Source: Ulvibacterium marinum
GTDB lineage: Bacteria > Bacteroidota > Bacteroidia > Flavobacteriales > Flavobacteriaceae
DNA: 64,000 nucleotides
Assembly (NCBI RefSeq): GCF_003626755.1
Contig: NZ_RBCJ01000005.1
Coordinates: forward strand, 417,491 to 481,490
Direction: 5' to 3'
The translations under genes were made by a program, and so were the position numbers. Every line of letters starts with the position of its first letter. The first letter of the stretch is position 1. Under the pieces are notes generated by a model. It saw nothing but the letters and a program-made list of their open reading frames with translations. It had not been told where the DNA came from and ran no database searches. Shown in pieces: positions 54,867 through 64,000 of the stretch.

Positions 54867-54897
54867 CTTGTCCTTGAACCTGTTTTAGTTATATTTG
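54867..54897 (+). promoter_or_regulatory. Promoter of the DUF819 gene
   Basis: CTTG (54867-54870), a 19-nt spacer and TATATTTG (54890-54897) fit the Bacteroidota -33/-7 pattern. The ATG is 28 nt further on. Confidence 0.6.
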
Positions 54898-54925
54898 GAC
54901 GTGCTGTCCTAAAAAAAGCCTTCCA

Positions 54926-56188
54926 ATGAACCATCTGCCCTTGACTGAAGATACCGTTACCTTTGGACTGTTGTGTCTATGTTTAGGTTTTGTCTTTTAT
55001 ACATCTTCCCTAAAAAAAGGATTTTGGAAAAAGTTTTACACCGTTATTCCCACCCTATTGATGTGTTATATGCTACCGGCAGTTTTAACGAGTGTAGGCA
55101 TCATTTCAGAGGAAAGTTCCAATCTATACTATATAGCCAGTCGTTATCTATTACCGGCCGCCTTGGTACTTATGACCCTTAGTATTGATTTAAAGGCCAT
55201 CATGAATTTAGGATCCAAGGCCCTTATCATGTTTCTTACGGGAACCATTGGTATCATTATCGGAGGTCCCATAGCAATTCTGATCGTATCCCTTTTTTCT
55301 CCGGATACAGTTGGTGGCAGTGATTTTGATGCCGTGTGGAGAGGACTGACCACAATCGCCGGAAGCTGGATCGGTGGTGGTGCCAACCAAGCGGCGATGT
55401 TGGAAGTATTCCAGTACAATCCTAAGAAATTTGGCGATATGGTTTTGATAGATATTGTAATCGCCAATATTTGGATGGCCATTATTCTCTTGGGCATAGG
55501 AAAGTCCGATCGTATAGACAAATGGCTCAAAGCGGATAATTCCTCAATTGAAACGCTTAAGGCAAAAGTCTCGGCCCACACCGAAAAAATTACCCGAATA
55601 ACCTCACTGTATGACTACATGATCATGTTATGTTTGGCCTTCTCGGCTGTTGGTCTGGCACACTTCTTTGGTCATCATTTTTCCGAGTTTTTAGAGAATA
55701 ACTTTGAAGTGATCCGAAATAAGGAAAAAGCACTTTCTTCCCTTGGATCCAAGTTTCTATGGATGGTTGTCTTTTCGACTATGGTGGGAATTGGGTTATC
55801 CTTTACCAAAGCAAAGAATTTTGAAGGTGCCGGAGCCAGTAAGATTGGAGGCATGTTCATTTATATTTTGGTGGCCACCATAGGAATGAAAATGGATTTG
55901 AGCCGGTTTTTGGAGAATCCCGGCTTGATTGTGGTCGGACTCATTTGGATATCCATACATGCAGGTTTATTGATACTAGTGGCGAAATTGATCAAAGCCC
56001 CTTATTTCTTTTTGGCGGTTGGGAGTCAGGCCAATGTTGGCGGAGCTGCTTCGGCACCTGTGGTCGCAGCGGAATTCCATCCATCATTAACATCGGTGGG
56101 CATTCTTTTGGCCGTATTGGGTTACGTGGTGGGAACTGCCGGGGCTTATATTTGTGGACTTCTTATGGAAATTGCCGCTACAGTTTAA
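54926..56188 (+). CDS. DUF819 family membrane protein
   Basis: 420 residues and about 11-12 membrane segments. Typical elements are LPAALVLMTLSIDLKAIMNL, GSWIGGGANQAAMLEVF and the paired late GSQANVGGAASAPVVAAEF. DUF819 (YjcL-like) proteins are predicted transporters of unknown substrate; the two GG-rich loops resemble a repeated transport fold. Confidence 0.87.
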   Translation: MNHLPLTEDTVTFGLLCLCLGFVFYTSSLKKGFWKKFYTVIPTLLMCYMLPAVLTSVGIISEESSNLYYIASRYLLPAALVLMTLSIDLKAIMNLGSKALIMFLTGTIGIIIGGPIAILIVSLFSPDTVGGSDFDAVWRGLTTIAGSWIGGGANQAAMLEVFQYNPKKFGDMVLIDIVIANIWMAIILLGIGKSDRIDKWLKADNSSIETLKAKVSAHTEKITRITSLYDYMIMLCLAFSAVGLAHFFGHHFSEFLENNFEVIRNKEKALSSLGSKFLWMVVFSTMVGIGLSFTKAKNFEGAGASKIGGMFIYILVATIGMKMDLSRFLENPGLIVVGLIWISIHAGLLILVAKLIKAPYFFLAVGSQANVGGAASAPVVAAEFHPSLTSVGILLAVLGYVVGTAGAYICGLLMEIAATV

Positions 56189-56370
56189 AATTCAATAAAG
56201 TTTAGTGATATTTGCCGCGTTAAAGAACAGATATGAAATGAGCATGAACAAAATTAATTTTTTGCATACCAACCGAAATAATTAATTTTTTTGTGCGAAA
56301 GCGCCAGCGGTTGATCTAAGCAGAAAAGTTTTATTAACTCATTTTCAGAGAAATAAAAATTTTTAAATAG

Positions 56371-57081
56371 ATGAAAAACGTACTATTTTTTGTTTCAATA
56401 TTTCTGCTATTGATTTCTTGCGGGGATGATGACAGTGAAAACACCATGATAGTCTCAGGAAATGTAAAGGGCCTCAAAAAAGGAACGCTTTACTTGCAAC
56501 ATATTCCAGATTCAACATTAGTGACCCTTGATTCCCTTGTAGTGGATGGTGATGGAAGCTTCAGTTTTAAGACCGACATCGAAAGTCCCGAAATCTTTTA
56601 TCTATACCTGAACAAAAAGGATAACAACGACATTAATGACCGAATTACTTTTTTTGGGGAGCCCGGACAAATCAACATCACCACTTCATGGAATACTTTT
56701 GACATTAACGCCAAGATCAAAGGTTCCGAAACGCATGAAATACTAGAGGAATACCGAAAGGTAATGTCCCGGTTCAATTCAAAAAACCTTGAATTTATGC
56801 AATTGGCGGCCAATACAGAAAATCCTTTGGATTCACTTCAAATGGATTCCATTCAAAGACTGAGCGATAAAAATATCCAAAGAGGTTATGCCTTTGCACT
56901 TAATTTTGCATTGAACAATAAGGATTCACATGTCGCCCCCTATATAGCAATTACCGAAGTGGCGGATGCCAATATAAAGTATTTGGATTCCATTTATGGT
57001 TCCCTGATTCCAGAAGTAGCCAATGCTAAATATGGGGTTGCCCTACGAAATCATTTGGAAAACTTGAAAAAAGAGGAGTAG
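56371..57081 (+). CDS. DUF4369 domain lipoprotein
   Basis: 236 residues with a lipoprotein signal (SIFLLLISC, Cys17). MIVSGNVKGLKKGTLYLQHI, LDSLVVDGDGSFSFKTDI and a beta-sandwich up to about 120 match DUF4369, often found at the N-terminus of thioredoxin-like proteins. The C-terminal half is helical and lacks a thioredoxin CxxC domain. Role unknown. It converges on the small helical protein gene, 9 bp apart. Confidence 0.82.
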   Translation: MKNVLFFVSIFLLLISCGDDDSENTMIVSGNVKGLKKGTLYLQHIPDSTLVTLDSLVVDGDGSFSFKTDIESPEIFYLYLNKKDNNDINDRITFFGEPGQINITTSWNTFDINAKIKGSETHEILEEYRKVMSRFNSKNLEFMQLAANTENPLDSLQMDSIQRLSDKNIQRGYAFALNFALNNKDSHVAPYIAITEVADANIKYLDSIYGSLIPEVANAKYGVALRNHLENLKKEE

Positions 57082-57090
57082 CCAACCTAT

Positions 57091-57363
57091 CTATTCACCC
57101 AGAGCATTGACTTTTTCTACAAGAGCTGTGGCCTTTTTTTCCAGATCGTCACGGACTTCTTTCAGATGAGCCTTTCTGTTTTCTACTTTCTTTTGATTAA
57201 TCTTGGTGATTAGTTCATCAAAAGTACCTATAGCATCGTCAATGATCTTCTCACCTTCCTTTGACACTTTGTTACCGCTAGTGGCCTCAACGATATACAC
57301 GGCGTCTATAATATTTCCCAATACATCGTTTACATTCTTTTTTAAGTCGCGTATGCTTGCCAT
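57091..57363 (-). CDS. Small helical protein of unknown function
   Basis: 90 residues, highly charged and predicted to be helical, with a coiled-coil-like C-terminal half (KKVENRKAHLKEVRDDLEKK). No signal peptide and no recognised domain. Coding support comes from its codon use, its good fit between neighbours and the ATG at 57363. It lies 40 bp downstream of manA in the same direction, so it may be in that transcript. Confidence 0.65.
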   Translation of the reverse strand: MASIRDLKKNVNDVLGNIIDAVYIVEATSGNKVSKEGEKIIDDAIGTFDELITKINQKKVENRKAHLKEVRDDLEKKATALVEKVNALGE

Positions 57364-57403
57364 CTCAGATTGTTTTTTGTAAAAATAGGGTTTTTGAATT
57401 TGA

Positions 57404-58372
57404 TCAAATGGTAACCTCCAAAAGTTTTGCTCCGTCCGTTCTTAGTGAAACCCTATTGGAATTGGCCGTTATTAAGACGGTCTCGCCCTTTTTGACCAAA
57501 GAAGAACCAAATTCGTTCCCCACATTTACCGAACCATCTACGCACATATATATGGTAAAAGAGTCTCTTTGGGACAGGTCCTGTTCAAGGTTTTTGGAAA
57601 GGTTAACAAAATTGGTCTTAAAATAGGGACAATCCACCATAGGATTAATGGCGTCCGCTTCCTTGGGATAGGACACTTTAAAGTCCTCCTTTTTTTCATA
57701 GTCTATGGCGTCCAGGGCCAAATCAGTATGTAACTCCCGTAGGTTTCCGTTTTTATCCTTCCTGTTAAAATCGAATACACGATATGTAATGTCTGAAGTC
57801 TGCTGAATTTCGGCCAATAACACCCCGGCACCTATGGCATGAATCTTTCCGGTATTAATGAAAAACGTATCCCCTTCCGAAACCCTTTCATAATTCAACA
57901 ACTCCAATAGTCTGTCGCTTTCTAGACTATCCATGTATTCTTCCTTTGTGACGTCGCGATTAAACCCTACTATAAGACTGGCATCCTTGTCCGCATCCAT
58001 AACATACCACATTTCGGTCTTTCCAAACGAATTATGACGCTTTTTTGCTAGGTCATCATTAGGATGCAATTGTATTGAAAGATCCTGTTGTGCATCAATG
58101 AACTTTATAAGAATAGGAAACTCCGTTCCGAAACGTTCAAAAACACTTTGTCCCAACAGTTCCACAGGGTATTCGTCTATTAATTGCTGTAAGGAGGTCC
58201 CCGCCAATTCACCTTGGACAACTATGGAAACATCACCGGAAACCCCGGATAGTTCCCAACTCTCACCAGTAATATCATTTGGAATGGACTTTCCCAATAC
58301 GTGTTGTAATCTAGTACCGCCCCAAAGTCTTTCTTTAAGTATCGGTTCAAATTTTAAAGGATAGAATTTCAT
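57404..58372 (-). CDS. manA: Mannose-6-phosphate isomerase, class I
   Basis: 322 residues. Type I PMI signatures are WGGTRLQHVLGKSIP, FPILIKFIDAQQDLSIQLHPND (zinc ligands), KTEMWYVMDADKDAS and FFINTGKIHAIGAG. It converts mannose-6-phosphate to fructose-6-phosphate. Its ATG overlaps the bcp stop region by 4 bp (58369-58372), so it is the last gene of the idi-queD-bcp-manA unit. Confidence 0.93.
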   Translation of the reverse strand: MKFYPLKFEPILKERLWGGTRLQHVLGKSIPNDITGESWELSGVSGDVSIVVQGELAGTSLQQLIDEYPVELLGQSVFERFGTEFPILIKFIDAQQDLSIQLHPNDDLAKKRHNSFGKTEMWYVMDADKDASLIVGFNRDVTKEEYMDSLESDRLLELLNYERVSEGDTFFINTGKIHAIGAGVLLAEIQQTSDITYRVFDFNRKDKNGNLRELHTDLALDAIDYEKKEDFKVSYPKEADAINPMVDCPYFKTNFVNLSKNLEQDLSQRDSFTIYMCVDGSVNVGNEFGSSLVKKGETVLITANSNRVSLRTDGAKLLEVTI

Positions 58373-58836
58373 TTGCTATTTTCCGCTTTTAGGGCTTTTA
58401 ACGCCTTCCTCATATGCTGTGATGCATTGACACTGTTAAAAACCAGAATAATTTTTCCTTCTTTGTTGACCACATAAGTTTCCCTTCCCGGTAGTAGGCC
58501 GAAAAGATTATCCTCAACTTTAAAAAGTCGTTTCACTTTTCTTCCAGTATCTGCCAATAATACAAATGGCAGTTGATACTTGGAGGCAAATTTACCATGC
58601 TTTTTTTCAGAATCCGAACTTATTCCAATGACTTCTGCCCCCAATTGCGTGAACTGTTCATAACTGTCCCTAAAGGAACAGGCTTCGGCGATACACCCAG
58701 GGGTATTATCCTTAGGATAAAAATAAATGACCAATGCTTTTTTACCTAAAACGTCATCAACATGGAATGTCCTTCCGTTTTGGTCCAATAATGAAAACTT
58801 TGGAATAGGATCTCCAACTTTTAACCCCATAATCAA
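58369..58836 (-). CDS. bcp: Peroxiredoxin of the Bcp type
   Basis: 155 residues. The peroxidatic Cys is C48 in DNTPGCIAEACSFRD, with the resolving Cys C53 five residues on, as in atypical 2-Cys Bcp. VIYFYPKDN and VIGISSDSEKKHGKFASKY are also typical. It reduces peroxides using thioredoxin in the cytoplasm. The first four bases overlap the queD stop codon region (58833-58836). Start at Met1 or Met3. Confidence 0.92.
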   Translation of the reverse strand: MIMGLKVGDPIPKFSLLDQNGRTFHVDDVLGKKALVIYFYPKDNTPGCIAEACSFRDSYEQFTQLGAEVIGISSDSEKKHGKFASKYQLPFVLLADTGRKVKRLFKVEDNLFGLLPGRETYVVNKEGKIILVFNSVNASQHMRKALKALKAENSK

Positions 58837-59240
58837 CCGGAGTAGGTTACAAAATTTCGAGGTGTTTCGTACAGGACAACCTCAAGAGTTTTGTGCTCAT
58901 CAATATAGGGCCTAAGCTTATTCCATATCACCACGGCTATGTTTTCCGCGGTCGGATTTAAATTTTTAAATTCCGGAACCTGAGTATTTAGGTTTTTATG
59001 ATCTAGGGTATCTTCTATCTTATTCTTTATCAGTTCTTTAAGGACCTTCATATCCATAACAAAACCAGTTTCCGGGTCTATTTCCCCTGTAACACTTACT
59101 ATTAATTCATAGTTATGTCCATGATAATCAGGGTTATTACATTTTCCAAATACTGCATTGTTCTTTTCATCGGTCCAATCCTGGTGATACAATCTATGTG
59201 CTGCATTAAAATGGGCCTTCCTACTGACTTTCACCTGCAT
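58833..59240 (-). CDS. queD: 6-carboxytetrahydropterin synthase QueD
   Basis: 135 residues. The zinc site is H15, H40 and H42 (FNAAHRL, DYHGHNYEL), with a catalytic Cys34 in FGKCNNP. The segment LDHKNLNTQVPEFKNLNPTAEN is standard. It converts 7,8-dihydroneopterin triphosphate to carboxytetrahydropterin in the queuosine pathway. The rest of the pathway is not in this window. It lies 2 bp after idi and overlaps bcp by 4 bp. Confidence 0.93.
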   Translation of the reverse strand: MQVKVSRKAHFNAAHRLYHQDWTDEKNNAVFGKCNNPDYHGHNYELIVSVTGEIDPETGFVMDMKVLKELIKNKIEDTLDHKNLNTQVPEFKNLNPTAENIAVVIWNKLRPYIDEHKTLEVVLYETPRNFVTYSG

Positions 59241-59242
59241 TG

Positions 59243-59770
59243 CTATGAATTTTCACGGATGATATATTCATAAAACCTCTCAAAGATAATCTTGAACCAG
59301 ACTGTATAGCCATCTGGGTTATTCAACATATCTTTCTTTATCGATTCAGGCCTCATCCATTTCCAATCAGCAACCTCCTCTGCATTTATGTTTGGAACAT
59401 CATTGTAATTACCTATCATCACATGATCCAATTCATGCTCTGTAAGCCCATTGTCAAATGGGGCTTTGTATTTGAACGAAAAAAGTTCCTTTAGCTCCGT
59501 TTCAAAACCCATTTCTTCAAATAACCTGCGTTTTCCAGCTTGGATGTTGGTTTCCCCTACACGCTGATGACTACAACAGGTATTGGTCCACAATAAAGGT
59601 GAATGATATTTACTGGCGGCACGTTGTTGAAGCATGGTTTCTCCTTCATCATTCAAAATGAAAATAGAAAATGCCCTATGAAGTCTTGCTTTTTTATGGG
59701 CTTCCATCTTGGGCATAGTTCCAATCTGCTCATCCTGGTCGTTCACTAAGATTACCTCTTCTTCCTTCAT
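59243..59770 (-). CDS. idi: Isopentenyl-diphosphate delta-isomerase, type I
   Basis: 175 residues of the Nudix fold. The catalytic Cys is in WTNTCCSHQRVGET and the Nudix-like box in AGKRRLFEEMGFETELKEL; the acid is near ELDHVMIGNY. HKKARLHRAFSIFIL is typical at the N-terminus. It interconverts IPP and DMAPP for isoprenoid and quinone synthesis. It is the first gene of a tight four-gene run with queD, bcp and manA. Confidence 0.94.
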   Translation of the reverse strand: MKEEEVILVNDQDEQIGTMPKMEAHKKARLHRAFSIFILNDEGETMLQQRAASKYHSPLLWTNTCCSHQRVGETNIQAGKRRLFEEMGFETELKELFSFKYKAPFDNGLTEHELDHVMIGNYNDVPNINAEEVADWKWMRPESIKKDMLNNPDGYTVWFKIIFERFYEYIIRENS

Positions 59771-59865
59771 ATCGTAAAAATAAGACCTTTGGCCAACTTT
59801 AACGTTAAGCCTCTTATAAAAAATATTGATGAAAGAATTTGAATTGATGAGGGTAGGTTTCTTTT

Positions 59866-60819
59866 TTAAAAGAACCTAGGTGATTTCAAATTTCCCTTGG
59901 TAGTAATAAAATCATAGCGAAGTATTACCTCAAAAGAGCCATCATTGAACCTTGCACTGCCCAATTCCGTGGTCTCTTTATCATATGCAATACCAATTAG
60001 GAATTTATTGGATATTTGGAATCCTGCCATACCGCTAAAGGCTGCATCCCAACGGTATGCACCTCCTAAAATGAACTTTTCATTCATCATGAAGTTAGCG
60101 GAAACATCAACTTGCAATGGTGCTCCCTGCGTAACTTTGGTCAACAATGCCGGCTTAAATTTCAAAAATGGATTTAGATCCCATACGTATCCCGTGATAA
60201 AATAGAAGTTCATCTGTTCCTTCGCCGTCGAAAGGGAGGACTCGTCAAAATGGGAGGTTTCCAAAAATCTGGGAACGGATAACCCTGCATAAAATCGATT
60301 GGTGTGGTAATAGACCCCGGCACCGATATTGGGTGTAAGCCGATTATCTATGTTCTGTTGCAAAGTCTGGTCAGGAGCAAATTGATTGAGCTCGGAAAAA
60401 CGAACATCCAAAAGATTGGCACTACCCTTTAGACCAAAACTTAACCTACCTTCAACAGATGTATAAATGGTATAGGAAAAGTCTACATCAAAGCTGGTTT
60501 CCGATGTTGGGCCTATTTGATCATTAACGATGGAAAGCCCTAATCCAACCCCTCTATATCCAATTGGGGAATGTATGTTAAACGTTTGGGTTCTGGGAGC
60601 TCCATCCAAACCTACCCACTGTGATCGGTGCAGCGCGGCAACACTAATATGACCTCTGGATCCGGCATATCCTGGATTTACACTCACCGTATTGTACATA
60701 TATTGGGTGTACTGGGCATCCTGCTGAGAATAAATAGAATTTGTAAACAACAAAACCAAAATGAAAATGGGAAACACTATCCATTTGACCGAAATTATAT
60801 GTTGGGCGAATTTTGGCAT
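59866..60819 (-). CDS. Type IX secretion system membrane protein, PorP/SprF family
   Basis: 317 residues with a signal peptide (VFPIFILVLLFTNSIYS). QQDAQYTQYMYNTVSVNPGYAGSRG and HRSQWVGLDGAPRTQTFNIHSP are the PorP/SprF signature; the rest is a beta-barrel ending IILRYDF. PorP/SprF proteins help move or anchor T9SS type B cargo at the outer membrane. It lies 2 bp after the type B cargo gene, in the usual order. Confidence 0.93.
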   Translation of the reverse strand: MPKFAQHIISVKWIVFPIFILVLLFTNSIYSQQDAQYTQYMYNTVSVNPGYAGSRGHISVAALHRSQWVGLDGAPRTQTFNIHSPIGYRGVGLGLSIVNDQIGPTSETSFDVDFSYTIYTSVEGRLSFGLKGSANLLDVRFSELNQFAPDQTLQQNIDNRLTPNIGAGVYYHTNRFYAGLSVPRFLETSHFDESSLSTAKEQMNFYFITGYVWDLNPFLKFKPALLTKVTQGAPLQVDVSANFMMNEKFILGGAYRWDAAFSGMAGFQISNKFLIGIAYDKETTELGSARFNDGSFEVILRYDFITTKGNLKSPRFF

Positions 60820-60821
60820 CT

Positions 60822-62831
60822 TTATCTATTTATATATATATAACCCGACAGCGATTGTTGGTTTCCGTTATCATCCTCATAATCCAGTATATAGAAATAC
60901 GTTCCTACGGGTAATTTATTATCCACGTCAACTGTAACCCTCCCCTGAGAAGTACCATCAAAGAAGTTTCCTTCCATGTCATAGCCATTTGTAGTAAAGA
61001 CCATTACCCCCCAACGGTTGTAAATTCGAATGGTATTGTTCGGGAAATTCTCCAGTCCACTAATTTGAAGAACGTCATGCACTCCATCTCCGTTCGGCGT
61101 TAGTACATTAAACACCTCTACTTCATCCTCCTCACGGTTTGGTTCTAGATAGTCAGGAGTACCATCACCATCGGTATCGTCATTTGCATAATTACCGTCT
61201 CCATTTATGTCTTCCTCTACAGTTCGTAACGCATCTCCATCATCATCTGTATCCCTATAGTCAGATTCATTATCACCATCTGTATTTGGCAAATCATTGA
61301 AAGGATCGTCAATTTCGTCATTCACATCCAAGTCAATCGCAGTGGCCCCTTCATAGCCATCATCCAAGCCATCATTGTCCTTATCCGAGCCAATAAATGT
61401 TACATCGGCTATTCCATCCTGATCATGATCATGCCCTTCTATGTTATCTGGCACATTGTCATCATCACTATCTTCATCTAGATAATCGGGTAGGTTGTCC
61501 CCATCCGTATCAACTGGGAATATACCTAAAGAACCATTTTCATAGGCATCATCCAGACCATTTGCATTGGTATCCTCGCCACTTGGTGCAACATAGTCAG
61601 CTGTTGTTTGGGCCTCTACATTATCCGGAATACCATCATTGTCACTATCAATATCCAAGTAATCTGGGAATCCATCACCATCGGAATCTGTAGGGTCTGT
61701 GGATGGATCATTATCCGCATCCAAATTCAAATCTTCAAAACTATCCACTATCCCATCATCATCACTGTCCAAATCAACTCCCATAGGATTGACCACAATA
61801 GTTACCGTGGCCGTATCGCAATTGCCTGAATTATCACAAAGGGTATAGGTAAATGTATCCGTTCCTATAAAACCAGTATTTGGTACGTAACTAACACTAT
61901 CATCCGAAGGATTGTTTGGTGTTCCATTATTTTCAATGGTCACAATACCATCTGCAGGATTTGTAAGGGTCAAAGTCCCAATTATTGGTAAATCATTATC
62001 ATTGGCAAGGATATCAATATCCACGGCAGTGTCCTCAGTAGTTGCGATGGAGTCATCAAAAACATCCAAAATCGGTAGCACATCAACGGTTACCGTGGCC
62101 GTACTACAATCTCCGACTGTGTTACAAACGGTATAATCGAAAGAATCCGGTCCATTGTAATCCGGATTTGGTATGTAGGTCACAATATCATCTGTTGGAT
62201 CATTGGGTGTTCCATTCGTGTCAATATTCACGGTACCATTCGCCGGATTTGTAGTTGTCAAATTTCCAGTAGACGGCAAATCAGAGTCATTCGAAAAGAT
62301 GTCCACTATAACAGATTCGTCTTCGTTGGTGGTAACCAAGTCATCTACTAGTGTAGCCGCTTGTTGCAAACAAACTACCGTAAAATTGGGCAAGGCAATG
62401 GAGTTTCCAGCTTTGGTCAAAGTAGCTGTGTAGCGTACCACAGAAGTAGTCGCGGTGACAACTGGACGCAATGGGTCCCCGATTACAGCCGGTGACCAAC
62501 TTACTGTTGCACTACCATTTACATTGGCGGAAATATCCAAAGTGACTTGATTATCAGGTGTTGTGCAATCCGTTAGAATGAAGTACCCAGTTGCATTTGA
62601 ACCACAAAGTGTGCCGTCATAGGTTGCAAAATAGACTCCTGGTGTTGAGGTCTCATAAAAGAAATCTGTTCCTAAAACCGTACTGGTATCCGATGCCTCA
62701 TACCACCTATAGTTACTTTCATCAGTACTATTGGGTGCTTGTAGCAAAAACTGTGCTTGGGATATACCTATCCCCAAGATGGTAAAAACCATGCTTAGGA
62801 AAAGGGTCTTGTATGTGTAGGGGCGTGTCAA
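60822..62831 (-). CDS. T9SS type B cargo protein with Ig/cadherin-like domains, TSP3 repeats and gliding-type C-terminal domain
   Basis: 669 residues with a signal peptide (about 1-26). The N-terminal part is beta-sandwich. Two similar cadherin-like domains follow (about 170-260 and 265-350), each with NDNDLP/NDSDLP and a DGxxT/YNGPDSF pattern. Then comes a calcium-binding thrombospondin type 3-like run (about 355-575: [35 protein letters not shown]). The C-terminus (about 585-669: [42 protein letters not shown]) is the type B sorting domain. It is secreted and probably surface-bound. Confidence 0.92.
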   Translation of the reverse strand: MTRPYTYKTLFLSMVFTILGIGISQAQFLLQAPNSTDESNYRWYEASDTSTVLGTDFFYETSTPGVYFATYDGTLCGSNATGYFILTDCTTPDNQVTLDISANVNGSATVSWSPAVIGDPLRPVVTATTSVVRYTATLTKAGNSIALPNFTVVCLQQAATLVDDLVTTNEDESVIVDIFSNDSDLPSTGNLTTTNPANGTVNIDTNGTPNDPTDDIVTYIPNPDYNGPDSFDYTVCNTVGDCSTATVTVDVLPILDVFDDSIATTEDTAVDIDILANDNDLPIIGTLTLTNPADGIVTIENNGTPNNPSDDSVSYVPNTGFIGTDTFTYTLCDNSGNCDTATVTIVVNPMGVDLDSDDDGIVDSFEDLNLDADNDPSTDPTDSDGDGFPDYLDIDSDNDGIPDNVEAQTTADYVAPSGEDTNANGLDDAYENGSLGIFPVDTDGDNLPDYLDEDSDDDNVPDNIEGHDHDQDGIADVTFIGSDKDNDGLDDGYEGATAIDLDVNDEIDDPFNDLPNTDGDNESDYRDTDDDGDALRTVEEDINGDGNYANDDTDGDGTPDYLEPNREEDEVEVFNVLTPNGDGVHDVLQISGLENFPNNTIRIYNRWGVMVFTTNGYDMEGNFFDGTSQGRVTVDVDNKLPVGTYFYILDYEDDNGNQQSLSGYIYINR

Positions 62832-62853
62832 ACCGATATATACAGTTTTTAGT

Positions 62854-64000
62854 TTATCGAACTACGAAGACTACATTTATAAGACTGTTATAATCTGGCG
62901 GTGTCCCAACTACATCATATTGCATTACTCCGGTTGCACTAATGCTGTCAATATTTAATACGGCTGGATCGGCGTAGGTAACATAATAATATAGCTCTGT
63001 ATCGGCATAGGTCGGTACGGCTGCCGGAGCTCCTGCACTCGCCATTGTCGGTGTTCCAAATTGATTTATATATTCATCATACAGATTAATAGTGACGTTA
63101 TTGGCTAAAGCTGATGCATCTATTGCAATAGAAGGTGGATAGAATATACGTGCAGCCTTTGACGTAATCGGAGCTATCGCTTGAATTACTTCTTGAACCG
63201 TGGTTTCATTGACTACTTCGGCAGGGATTTTTCCCGCATCATCAACATCGATAGCCGTTCTTAATTGAACTTCATCATCATATTGATCATCTGTATTTAA
63301 GGCTGATAGGTCGGCCACATGTGCGGCCTGTCCGTCGTCCTGTACCTCAAGGGTGAGTTCACCAGTAGCGGCGTTGAAGCTGAAATTGTCGACCTCCTGG
63401 TTGTCCGTGTCCAGTGCCGATAGGTCGGCCACATGGGCGGCCTGCCCGTCGTCCTGTACCTCAAGGGTCAGTTCGCCCGTAGCGGCGTTGAAACTGAAGT
63501 TGTCCACCTCCTGGTTGTCCGTATCCAGTGCGGATAGGTCGGCCACATGGGCGGCCTGTCCGTCGTCCTGTACCTCAAGGGTAAGCTCGCCCGTAGCGGC
63601 GTTGAAGCTGAAATTGTCGACCTCCTGGTTGTCGGTGTCAACACCGGAAATATCGACCGTGACCGGAAGCTCCGCGTCGTCCTCAAGGGAGATCGAAAGT
63701 TCGTTGGTGACCACGTTGAACGTCAGCCCGTCGATGGTCTGGTTGTCCGTGTCCAATGCCGAGAGGTCGGCCACGTGTGCGGCCTGCCCGTCGTCCTGTA
63801 CCTCAAGGGTAAGTTCGCCCGTAGCGGCGTTGAAGCTGAAATTGTCCACTTCCTGGTTGTCCGTGTCCAGTGCGGATAGGTTCGCCACATGGGCGGCCTG
63901 CCCGTCGTCCTGTACCTCAAGGGTAAGCTCGCCCGTAGCGGCGTTGAAACTGAAATTGTCCACTTCCTGGTTGTCCGTATCAAGGGCCGATAGGTTTGCC
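62854..64000 (-). CDS. Repeat-rich surface protein (5' end cut by window edge)
   Basis: At least 381 residues in the window; the frame is open to the right edge, so the true start is outside. From the left of the protein come tandem 38-residue units ([18 protein letters not shown] and [10 protein letters not shown] cores), then a C-terminal region of about 140 residues ([46 protein letters not shown]) that ends INVVFVVR. The repeats resemble beta-helical or tail-fibre-like adhesins of Flavobacteriaceae. The stop is 22 bp before the T9SS type B cargo gene, so they likely form an operon with PorP/SprF. No C-terminal sorting domain of its own is recognised. Confidence 0.8.
   Translation of the reverse strand, partial: ANLSALDTDNQEVDNFSFNAATGELTLEVQDDGQAAHVANLSALDTDNQEVDNFSFNAATGELTLEVQDDGQAAHVADLSALDTDNQTIDGLTFNVVTNELSISLEDDAELPVTVDISGVDTDNQEVDNFSFNAATGELTLEVQDDGQAAHVADLSALDTDNQEVDNFSFNAATGELTLEVQDDGQAAHVADLSALDTDNQEVDNFSFNAATGELTLEVQDDGQAAHVADLSALNTDDQYDDEVQLRTAIDVDDAGKIPAEVVNETTVQEVIQAIAPITSKAARIFYPPSIAIDASALANNVTINLYDEYINQFGTPTMASAGAPAAVPTYADTELYYYVTYADPAVLNIDSISATGVMQYDVVGTPPDYNSLINVVFVVR
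63280..64000 (-). repeat. Tandem 114-bp coding repeats (38-residue units)
   Basis: The same block starts at 63310, 63424, 63538, (diverged unit), 63766, 63880 and 63994, always in steps of 114 bp or 228 bp around the diverged unit. Six full units are in the window and a seventh begins at the edge. Five units are almost identical at DNA level. The third from the left in the protein (about 63620-63735) is diverged ([20 protein letters not shown]). The block is visibly GC-richer than the rest of the window. Confidence 0.92.

Noticed and set aside
63547..63879. A 110-codon plus-strand frame in the repeat block
   Set aside because: It is an antisense shadow of the 38-residue repeats and repeats with the same period.
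63280..64000. Could the regular repeats be a CRISPR array?
   Set aside because: The period is 114 bp with no unique spacers, and the units are in frame and encode one protein.

Overview
The window reads as a chromosomal segment of a marine-type Flavobacteriaceae bacterium (phylum Bacteroidota). Supporting markers are a type IX secretion and gliding motility cluster at the right edge (PorP/SprF-like protein, type B C-terminal sorting domain), a bacillithiol gene (bshC), the small Bacteroidota-specific DUF4295 protein beside rpmG/rpmB, TAnnTTTG-type promoter elements, many lipoproteins with a short N-terminus ending in Cys, and rather AT-rich DNA. No tRNA, rRNA, insertion sequence, prophage or CRISPR array was found. 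About 60 protein genes are supported, one cut by each window edge.

Layout. 1-5400: bshC (cut), a secreted M14 carboxypeptidase and an AT-rich stand-alone MutS ATPase. 5400-17400: an accessory, catabolic-looking stretch with a Tat-exported sugar isomerase, a large lipoprotein cytochrome c/dehydrogenase, an SMP-30 lactonase, rimO, a sulfatase, DUF1349, DUF1330 and a beta-lactamase-like hydrolase. 17600-21000: a methyltransferase and a four-gene operon of two DUF1538 membrane proteins, a P-II-like protein and a CBS protein, which I read as a regulated cation/H+ antiporter. 21000-30500: mostly housekeeping genes (ftsY, DUF4295, rpmG, rpmB, cinA, an Hpt protein, an FAH hydrolase, an exonuclease, an E2 acyltransferase, recR). 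30500-42700: a Na+/solute symporter, an outer-membrane barrel, a KAS III enzyme, an ABC1 kinase with a TetR regulator, htpG and galM. 42800-46400: a second Tat isomerase and an ECF sigma / putative anti-sigma pair divergent from a DUF6249 gene. 46400-57400: AraC-AlkB, S1/P1 nuclease, PBP1A, DUF5916, DUF819 and DUF4369 genes. 57400-59800: a tight manA-bcp-queD-idi operon. 59900-64000: PorP/SprF, a large type B T9SS cargo and a cut gene with near-identical 114-bp coding repeats.

The most interesting points are: (1) the DUF1538 pair with P-II and CBS partners; (2) a mirror-image pair of ECF-type promoter boxes (same two boxes, same 16-nt spacing, on both strands) between the sigma gene and DUF6249; (3) the repeat protein next to a T9SS cargo and PorP; (4) a leader ORF plus terminator ahead of the TetR-ABC1 operon and an orphan structured terminator near 32.5 kb, both possible RNA regulators; (5) an apparent insertion of about 9 kb between ftsY and rimO, which are commonly neighbours in this phylum.
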